Shown here piece after piece: positions 56,257 through 64,000 of a DNA stretch of 64,000 nt (positions are counted from its first letter, which is position 1; every line of letters begins with the position of its first letter). A program made the translations under genes and the position numbers. Origin of the DNA: Narthecium ossifragum (lineage: Eukaryota; Streptophyta; Magnoliopsida; Dioscoreales; Nartheciaceae); the NCBI GenBank assembly GCA_963920575.1, contig OY986973.1:13533397-13597396 (forward strand). Reading direction: 5' to 3'. Under the pieces are notes generated by a model. That model was not told where the DNA came from. It did not search any database and worked only from the letters and a program-made list of their open reading frames with translations.

Positions 56257-57086
56257 TCACCGCTCCTCAAACACCACCGGGCGCCGCCACGCCGCCAAAC
56301 GCCTGCCCGGTAGGGGCCACTAAAAAGGAGCTAACGCATGCACCTGCAAAACGCAGCCCGGGTAGACATGAGCAACTAAGCTCAGCAGGGAAACTATACT
56401 ACGACGCACACAATGAAGAGGGAACTCAACAGTGTCGCGCTCAATCAAAGCCTGGGTGTACACAGGGGCCCTATAACCCCACTGCGTGTCTCTGACGGGC
56501 TTCAGTCATGGTCCTCCAGCCGAGCAGATCACATACTGGATCACCCTCAGAAAGGCAGGAAACCAACACTGCCATTTCACGAGCAGGATACCCGCATTTC
56601 TAGGCGGAAACGAACACCGCTGAGAAGGTACACCCTTTACCCAAGAGACAAGAGAACCGGAAACCGGCTACACCTCAGCATCGGGCTCGAGGCCGACACC
56701 ACCTCTAAAACTTCAATCAATAGGTGTTCAAGTCATCTAGGTCTATCATCAAATTCGACTGAATACAACCATTCAAACCTGGACCAAGCTAGCCAGCCAC
56801 GGTCCTAGGGCTAAATCCGAGCTTCCAAACCTCGGGACGGCGATACTACACATCGCCCACGCCCTAACCTTATGCATCTAATGCACAAACATATGTATGC
56901 TATGAACACACGCAGGAAGACAAGTAAGCATGCAACACATGTGATGATAATAAGACAGGGTCTGGGCTCGGCACATTGCCGACCCGGGGTGGTAAGCAGG
57001 TAAATAAGTCAAGGAACTGCTGCAGTGGTAACACCAACAACTGCCAGCCAGCTCACAGGGAAGAAACCTGCAACGGGATACAACCC

Positions 57087-57397
57087 GTCTCATGTCATCA
57101 GGGTGGATGACATTGAGCTTGAGGCAGACGTGAGTTTTGTTGAGCAGCCGGTTCAGGTACTTAACCGGATGGATCAGGTTTTGCGGGGCAAAACGATTCC
57201 CTTAGTCAAGGTACTGTGGAGGCACAGAGGCACCGAGGAGGTGACTTGGGAGCGCGAGGCGCGCATGCGGCAGGAGTTTCCACAGTTGTTTTCTTCTCCA
57301 GGTACTACTTGTCCTGTCCTCTAGTGTAGCTGTTTTATTGTTCCGAGCCCTACCCTTATCGAATCTCGGGACGAGATTTTCTTTAAGGGTAATAGGA
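57087..57397 (+). pseudogene. Tekay integrase C-terminus with chromodomain-like tail
   Basis: SHVIRVDDIELEADVSFVEQ, then RMDQVLRGKTIPLVKVLWRH and GTEEVTWEREARMRQEFPQL with F, is the chromodomain-containing end of Tekay/Del chromovirus integrase. The frame stops at 57322-57324. The remaining bases to 57397 are 3' noncoding sequence with a purine-rich stretch just before the LTR. The upstream part of the element is missing, cut by the junction with the reverse LTR at about 57086. The tail is thought to direct integration into heterochromatin in this lineage. Confidence 0.82.
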
Positions 57398-59810
57398 TGT
57401 GAGGACCTGCCCCTCTACCCCTGTGGCTCGTTGTAGACCACAAGGGCAATTTGGTAAATTGCGCCTTGTTGGTTGGTTTCACACCCGCGTGTGCACACAC
57501 TGACCTTGGTTGTGTTAGTGTTTGTTTAGACTGGCTAGGTGGACCCGGGATCGGAAGATCCCAGCTCGGGCGCGCGGAAGCTTGCCGTTGGGCAGCTGAC
57601 GACCCTTGAGCGATCGATCGCTCCTTGGAACGATCGATCGGACTCGTGAGCGAGTCGGTTGGTTTTGACCCGGGGCGATAACGATCGATCGCTCCTTGAA
57701 GCGACCGATCGGAATCGCGTCGGTGGCTTTTCTGCTTCGCGAGGACGGCCACCGACGGCCGTCGTTCTCTCGTGTCAGAGAGGGGAAGACTTCCCCTCCC
57801 CTCCCTTCACCTTTCTTCCCCATTCCCCGGCTTTCCCCTCCCCCCTTCCCCTCTTTTCTTCCCCTCCTCTTCCTCCTTCTCTTCTCTTCTTCTTCCTTCC
57901 TTCTCTCTTTCCCGCAGTGCTCAGTTTTCTTCCCTTTACCGCCGGCGAGCTTCTTTCTCTCCGTTCTCCCTCCTCCGGCCACCAAATTGGGTGTTCTAAG
58001 GCTCGTTGGATTCTTGACAACGAGAGGAAGATCCCTGAAGAGGTTTGGAGGCTTGTTGGTGATCAAATCGCGGGGAATCAGCCGAGGAAAGCGCAGCTAG
58101 GTAGGGTTATACCTACTGTGTTCATTTCGGGTTTTCTTGAGATCTAGCCGTTGGACCTTGTTGATCCTTGTTTTGTTGGTTTCCTTATACATGTTAGAAT
58201 AACTGATTTAAGTTTCATGTTAATCAGTTGAGATTTGAGTAGGTTTTATGCAAGATTAGTCTCGGATTTCTGGTTTTCTGCTGTTCTTGAGAAACAGCCG
58301 GCTTACGGCGAGTTTTCCGGCCGGCGAGTACATGAGCTTGGTTTCTGTTAAACATAAGAGTTGTAGCTCTACTCGTTATCTTTCTATTCCACCTTGTTTC
58401 GTATTTTTCTGATTTATGTATGATTTCTGGTGAATTGTTTTCTGGAGGGCTGCGTTGCAGCAGTTAAAGAGTAAGTTGGTTTAATCAGCGACTTTTGATT
58501 AATGTTTCCCGTTAATCCAACCGTTGGATGTTTATGAAATTTGGATATGATGATCCTGGTATATACACCTACTGGTGGTTAAGTTAGATCTTGAATACGA
58601 CGTCGTTTAAATGTCGGATCGACGGGATCATTTAGCCCCTAAGTAGAGGCTTTGAGTGTTTGAATATAATATTATATTTCGAAATATAATATTGTATTGT
58701 TTATTGTACATCATCGTTTTCGGGGTTGCTTCCCGTTGCAAGAGTTCGCGGTTGACGGTCGTCGTACTGTCGTAATGCCGGTACCCGCTGCAGACCGGCT
58801 GGCAGCGGTCGGTAGTACCGCTGCAGCGGTCCGGTAGACTTATATGATGTTTGCCATACTGTTGCATGCCTATCTCCTGTTTGTGTATGTCATAGCATGC
58901 ATTGTTTTTTTGTGCACTAGTTGCATTGGTTAGGGCGTGGGTGATCTTTGGGTCGCCGTCCCGAGGCTGGAAGCTCGGACTTAGCCCTAGGACCGGGGTT
59001 GGGTAGTTTGGACCCGGTTGGAATTGTGGTGACCAGTCGATTCAATGATAGGCTTAGATGACTGGTGCACTTATTGCTTGATGATTGTAGAGGTCGTGTC
59101 GGCCTCGAGTCGGATCTGAGGTGTAGCCGGTGTCCGTTGTTCCTAAAACTCTTGAGTAGAGGAGTTACCTACTCAGTGGTGTCCTTTCCCACCAAACAGT
59201 GTTCAGTGTCCTGTTGAGAGTTAGCAGTGTCGTTTCCTGCTACTGAGTGTGACCTGACATGTGACCAGCCCGGCTGGAAGACCATGATCGTGGGCCTCAG
59301 GGACACGCGGTGGGGTTATGGGACCCCTGTATACACCCAGATCCTACTTGAGGGCGACACTGTTGCGTTTCCCTCTTCCTTTTGTGTGTCGTAGTGTAGA
59401 TCCCTACTGAGCTTAGTGCTCACTCCTACCCGGGCTGCGTTTTGCAGGTGCAGGCGGCAGTACCTCTTCTGTGGCCCCTACCGGGCAGTTGGTTGGCGGT
59501 GCGGCGGCGCCAGGTGGAGTCTGAGAGCTGGTGATCCTTTACTGCTTTTACCCTTATGTTAGATAGTCTCCTACGGGAGTAATATTGTAATTGAACTCCC
59601 CCTCTCCGAGGTTTTGTATAATTAATACTTTGAGTTTTAATCTGAGATTCGAGGTTTTGCCTTTTGATGTTGTTTTAATTGGGGGCTTTGATGAATTGCT
59701 AGGGAGACCAATAGGTTAGAGGGAACCCTCGTCGCTTTGTTTTCCGCGTTTGTTAGGTTTCGGTTCGCGTCGCCCGGCCCGGTTGGGCTTTCGCGGGTCG
59801 GGGCGCGACA
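57398..59810 (+). mobile_element. Tekay LTR shared by two internal domains
   Basis: A 2413-bp LTR (TGTGAGGACCTG...GCGCGACA). A Tekay 3' internal end lies directly upstream and a primer site with gag directly downstream, so it serves as 3' LTR of one copy and 5' LTR of the next. Palindrome pairs are at 57612-57715, AT palindromes at 58663 and 58683, stem GACGGT...ACTGTC near 58754, and the leader hairpin at 58793-58831. Confidence 0.9.
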
Positions 59811-59813
59811 GCT

Positions 59814-59825
59814 TGGTATCAGAGC
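59814..59825 (+). other. Primer binding site of Tekay element C
   Basis: TGGTATCAGAGC, the initiator tRNA-Met complement, lies three bases after the LTR. Confidence 0.88.
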
Positions 59826-60010
59826 ATAGGCTGTAGATCCCAGGGTTTAGGATCAGGATTCGGTTGAGTTGAGCGTGGAATGGGTTAGTTCTATGTCTAG
59901 AACATCCGTGCATGCTCATTTTGATGTGTTGTGCTTTTCCGCTTTATGTTATGCTGCTTTGTCTTGGGTTTCTGACGAGTGAACGCTCGTTGTCGTTGGT
60001 GATTGCACAG

Positions 60011-60995
60011 ATGTCGGGAGCTCGAGTCCGACCTACGGTAGTTGGTCGAGGTGGGGCACGACCTGGTCGGCCCGCTCGACCAGACGGGGTAGCACCCGTC
60101 AGGACGGTCAGAGCTCAACGGACTGGAGGAGGCTCCTCTCGCCGAGGAGGGAGTCCTCGCTCCGGTCGACGGGCAGGCCGCGGCAGCGGTCATGATGGAC
60201 TTCCAGCGGCTGAACCCGCCTAGGTTCAACGGTGAGACTGGAGATCCGACCACGGCAGACGGCTGGCTCCGAGGAGTCACGCGCGTTCTCGACGCTCTCT
60301 TCGTCTGGGATGACCGGATCTGGGTCACCCTCGCGGCGTTCCAGCTCGATGGTGACGCCCTTGACTGGTGGTGCACTGCCCAGCACACCAGTGGCGGAGA
60401 GGAGCCGACGTGGGAGGAGTTCAGGGCGTTGTTCTTGGACGCGTACTTCCCGGAGAGTACGCGTGACGCCCTGTCTCGCGAGTACCAGTCCCTCTTGCAG
60501 GGTACTCGCACTGTTTAGCAGTACGCCACCCGGTTCACGCACTTGGTCCGTTTTGCGGGGGCAGTGGCAGCAGATCCAGTGGCCAGGGCACGGCAGTTTG
60601 AGTGGGGCCTTCGTCCAGAGATCAGGCTCCAGACGTGTTCCCACCGCTTTCAGACGCACGCAGCAGTTCTGAACTGCGCCTTAGTTGTGGAGGCGCATTC
60701 GCAGGACGAGAGACGCCGGGCAGTTCCACCGGCAGTCTCTACCAGCTCACAGCAGCGACCCCAGGGCAGAGGGGGGTTCGGTAGGGGGCAGCCGTGGCGT
60801 CAGCAGCCCTTTCAGAGGCAGTCGTAGCGTGCACCGCAGTACCAGCAGCCACTACCTAGCCCACCAGCCCCGTTTCTACTGACAGTCGGGCCATCTGGGC
60901 AGGCTTCGTCAGGGGGAGACCAGGGACAACAGCCGGGCGCGTCAGTCACTTGCTACTTGTGCGGACAGCCGGGGCACTACCGTAGAGACTGCACT
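60011..60995 (+). pseudogene. Tekay element C gag
   Basis: Start chosen at MSGARVRPTVVGRGGARPGR, which follows the leader and matches the basic N-terminus of this lineage. After a frameshift near 60185 comes the gag core: DFQRLNPPRFNGETGDPTTA, LAAFQLDGDALDWW, EFRALFLDAYFPESTRDA. The zinc knuckle CYLCGQPGHYRRDC is at 60951-60992. TAG codons at 60516 and 60825 interrupt it. Base composition is much richer in GC than the Athila coding regions. Confidence 0.85.
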
Positions 60996-62886
60996 TCGCG
61001 AGTAGCGCAGGGCGCTATGCCGCAAGGCAGTAGAGGCGGAGGGTCCGGTGCCTGGCAGGGGAGCGGGAGTGGACGCGGGCCGGGGCGTCCCAGAGGCAGA
61101 GGCGGCCAGTGGGGGCAGGTGTTTGCCCTCCCAGTTCGCGAACGGCAGGACACCGTCCAGCTGTATCAGCCACCACCCCAGTACCAGCAGCCGTTGCAGT
61201 ACCAGCAGCCGCAGCAGTATCAGCAGGCAGCGGCAGAGCCAACCGTCCTCAGAGGTATCATTCAGCTTTCTAGTTCTTTAGTAGATATGCTGATAGACTC
61301 TGGGGCGTCTCATTCCTATATTGCTAGCATGTGTGTGGCATCGCTAGGATTAGAGACGAGTTGGCTAGAGGTGGCACAGTCTGTAGATTCACCGATCGGA
61401 GGCACAGTCAGGGTAGACCGGGTCTGCCGATCTTGTTCTTAGGAGGTTGGAGGCCTCCGTGTCTGTCTAGACCTGCGGGTGCTAGGCATGACAGGCTTTG
61501 ATGTGATACTCGGTATGGACTGGCTAGCAGCATACCGAGCTATCATCGACTGTGGTCGTCGGAGGGTGGTCGCTTGGACACCCGATGGGACACAATTTGT
61601 GTTGTTGGGGGATCGGTTTTCAGCCGATTCCTTGGCTTGTGGTGTGGGGAGGCGTGGCAGCGAGCTTTCAGCCTTGCTGGCCAGCCTGTCCCTGTTTGGG
61701 TCAGAGGGAGTGCATCAGAGCAGTTTCCCCAGGATCGTGTGCGACTACACCGACGTGTTTCCCGAGGTATTGCCAGGGCTTCCACCGCCCAGAGAGGTCG
61801 ATTTTGAGATCGACCTGGTACCGGGTATCGTACCGATCTCTCTCCCAGCTTTCAGGATGGCACCAGCAGAGCAGAGTGAGTTGAGGACTCTGCTAGACGA
61901 GCTTATCAGCAGAGGTTTCATCCGTCCCAGCATGTCTCCTTGGGGGGCGCCAGTGTTGTTCGCGAAGAAGAAGGACGGAACCCTTCGACTTTGCATAGAC
62001 TACAGGCGGCTCAACAGGGTGACGGTGAAGAACCGGTATCCGATGCCGAGGATCGACGACCTGTTTGACCAGTTGCGAGGATCTTCGGTGTTCTCGAAGA
62101 TCGACCTCCGCACCGGCTAGCACCAGTTGAGGGTTCGGGATTGCGACATCTCGAAGATGGCTTTTCGGACTCGGTACGGCCTGTACGAGTTCGTGGTTAT
62201 GCCGTTTGGGCTAACGAATGCACCAGCGGCGTTCATGGATCTCATGCAGAGGATCTTCCGGCCTTTCCTAGAAGAGTTCGTGGTGGTGTTCGTCGACAAC
62301 ATTCTCATCTACTCCCGGTCAGAGGCGGAGCACGAGCGACACTTGGCGATAGTGTTGCAGCTACTTAGGGAGCATCGGCTTTATGCCAAGGCTTCCAAGT
62401 GCGAGTTCTGGCTTGCACAGGTGGGATTCCTTGGACACGTGGTGTCGGCAGCAGGGATCTCAGTTGACCCGGCCAAGGTCGAGGCAGTGGTACAGTGGCA
62501 GAGGCCGAGGACAGTGTTCGAGGTCCGTAGCTTCTTAGGCCTGGCGGGTTACTACAGGCGGTTCGTGCGGGACTTCTCCAGAGTTGCCAGACCGTTGACC
62601 AGACTGACACAGAAGGCCGTCCTGTTCGTGTGGGATGATGCTTGTGAGCGAGCCTTCGTAGAGCTGAGGACGAGGTTGACCAGTGCGCAGGTGCTGATCG
62701 TCCCCGAGCGAGGGGTTGGTTACAGTGTTTACTGTGACGCCAGCGGTGAGGGTTTGGGGTGTGTCCTCATGCAGGAGGGCCACGTAGTTTCCTATGGTTC
62801 TCGTCAGCTGAAGAACCATGAGAGGAACTACCCGACTCACGACTTGGAGCTAGCAGCGGTGGTCTTCGCCCTGAAGACCTGGCGTC
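60996..62886 (+). pseudogene. Tekay element C protease and RT
   Basis: A Gln-rich linker (61140-61240) leads to protease with LIDSGASHSYIA (Asp codon at about 61294) and, after TAG 61440, [20 protein letters not shown] includes [60 protein letters not shown], then TAG 62118 in place of a Tyr, then [18 protein letters not shown]. The catalytic motif reads FVDN (62289-62300), not FVDD: the second Asp is Asn. [19 protein letters not shown] follows. A two-base loss near 62886 shifts the frame. Confidence 0.87.
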
Positions 62887-64000
62887 AACCTCTATGGCAA
62901 GAAGTTTTCTGTCTTCTCGGATCATAAGAGTTTGAGGCACGTTTTCACCCAACGTGACCTCAACCTGAGGCAGCGACGCTGGATGGAGCTATTGGAGGAC
63001 TACGACTTCGAGTTGCATTACCATCCTGGTAAGGCAAACGTCGTAGCAGACGCGCTGAGCAGGCAGGTGAGAGACACCAGAGCAGCAGTTGCAGGGTTGT
63101 CAGCGCGGCAGTGGCAGGCTCTAGAGACGGCGGGCCAGTTGGGGCTCGAGTTTGAGGATCGGGGATCCAGCAGCTTCCTCTACGTAGTGCAGAGTATGCC
63201 AGCAGTTCTAGCCAGAGTGTTGGAGGCACAACTCAGTGACCCAGAGCTCGAGGAGTTACGCGCAGCAGCGGGCACGGAGGGCGCAGACGGAGACTGGACA
63301 GTATCGCCAGACGGAGGGCTACGGTTCCGAGGCAGAGTAGCAGTTCCAGCAGATCCAGTTCTTCGAGACGACGTCCTACGAGAGTTCCACCACTCTCGCT
63401 TTGCAGTTCATCCCGGCGGCACCAAGATATACCAGGATCTTCGGCGACAATTCTGGTGGCGCGGGATGAAGAGGGCAGTGACGGAGTTCGTATCGCGCTG
63501 CCTTACCTGTCAGAAGGTCAAGGCAGAGCACCAGCGGACTCCGGGGTTACTTCAGCCGCTTCCACTAGCTGAGTGGAAGTGGGAGCACATCACAATGGAC
63601 TTCGTGACCGGGCTACCGAGATCCCCTAGGGGGAATGACGCGATTTGGGTCATCGTTGATCGATTGACCAAATCGGCGCACTTCCTGCCTATGCGGGTGA
63701 CAGACTCGACGGACAGGTTGGGTAGCTTGTACGTCAGAGAGGTGGTCAGACTACACGGAGTTCCAGTTTCTATCGTGTCAGACCGTGACCCCAGGTTCAC
63801 CAGCAGGTTCTGGCGCGACTTTCAGGAGGCAGTTGGCACACTCCTGACTTTCAGTACGACATTCCATCCGCAGACAGACGGACAGTCAGAGCGGACTATC
63901 CAGATCCTGGAGGACATGCTGAGAGTATGTGCCCTCGACGCAGGAGGCAGCTGGGAGGAGCACGTTCCCTTGGTGGAGTTCGCCTACAACAACAGCTACC
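62887..64000 (+). pseudogene. Tekay element C RNase H end and integrase, cut by window edge
   Basis: The shifted frame stays open from 62887 to the window end. It contains [20 protein letters not shown] and KANVVADALSRQ (end of RNase H), the zinc-binding HHSRFAVHPGGTKIYQDLRR with CLTCQKVK, and the integrase core with ITMDFVTGLPRS, VSIVSDRDPRFTSRFWRDFQ and FHPQTDGQSERTIQILEDML. All three catalytic acids are present. The chromodomain and 3' LTR lie beyond the window. Confidence 0.88.

Larger units (their letters stand above)
50965..57086 (-). mobile_element. Tekay-type LTR, reverse, split by nested LTRs
   Basis: The parts are 50965-51203 and 56257-57086. They join into one reverse LTR: CTCGAAGAGGGG and ACTCCCGTATGAG on the left continue as GGCGCCGCCACGCCGCC and CCCGGTAGGGGCC on the right, in the order seen in the intact LTR at 53755-56204. 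Both ends are truncated. The right end stops abruptly at about 57086 against Tekay internal sequence in the opposite orientation. Confidence 0.8.

Noticed and set aside
59814..59825. A tRNA-Met gene
   Set aside because: Only the 12-base complement of the tRNA 3' end is present, which is a primer binding site.

Overview
This window is plant nuclear DNA, dominated by nested LTR retrotransposons. The evidence for a flowering plant is the families themselves: Athila-type Gypsy with tRNA-Asp-type primer sites, Tekay/Del-type chromovirus, Sirevirus-type Copia, and Cassandra TRIMs carrying a 5S-like core. There is also one host gene for ribosomal protein eL41, split by an intron after MRAK and preceded by telo-box and TGGGCC motifs. 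I cannot name the species. All coordinates come from reading by eye.

Positions 1-40600 form one nested stack. A reverse Tekay-type LTR (38043-40600) was hit by a minus-strand Sirevirus Copia (internal 2399-8808, 5' LTR 8809-9842 plus 38019-38042). The Copia LTR was then hit by Athila element A (9843-38013). Element A carries six later insertions, each placed by target-site duplications (TSDs) and/or restoration of the reading frame: Tekay solo LTRs at 10624-12640, 27088-29534 and 34271-36669; complete Athila element B (16246-25486); a Cassandra TRIM (30095-30867); and a reverse Athila solo LTR (32005-33676). The Copia also carries a reverse Athila solo LTR (4487-6141). Its 3' end is replaced by an Athila tail through an in-frame chimeric junction near 2398.

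Positions 40601-50964 are poorer in retrotransposons. They hold a LINE 3' remnant with an A-rich end, a MITE-like element, and a Mutator-like element with ~200-bp inverted ends. The Mutator-like element carries an LRR receptor-kinase fragment that is itself split by a Tekay solo LTR (44526-47015). The eL41 gene (48107-49749, minus) follows. Positions 50965-57086 are three Tekay LTRs nested inside each other. From 57087 to the window end there is the 3' end of a Tekay internal domain, an LTR (57398-59810), and the gag-pol of a second Tekay copy running off the edge.

The strongest unexplained signal is a shared architecture in the LTRs of three unrelated lineages (Sirevirus Copia, Athila, Tekay). 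Palindromes GATCGATC or GGTCGACC occur in pairs, often exactly 22 bp start to start, with CTCTGT motifs nearby. A co-linear 61-bp module is present in all three lineages. Tekay LTRs also carry a hairpin whose stem shows compensatory changes and a tandem 16-bp AT palindrome at 20-bp spacing. All retrotransposon coding regions are damaged. Most in-frame nonsense codons are TAG.
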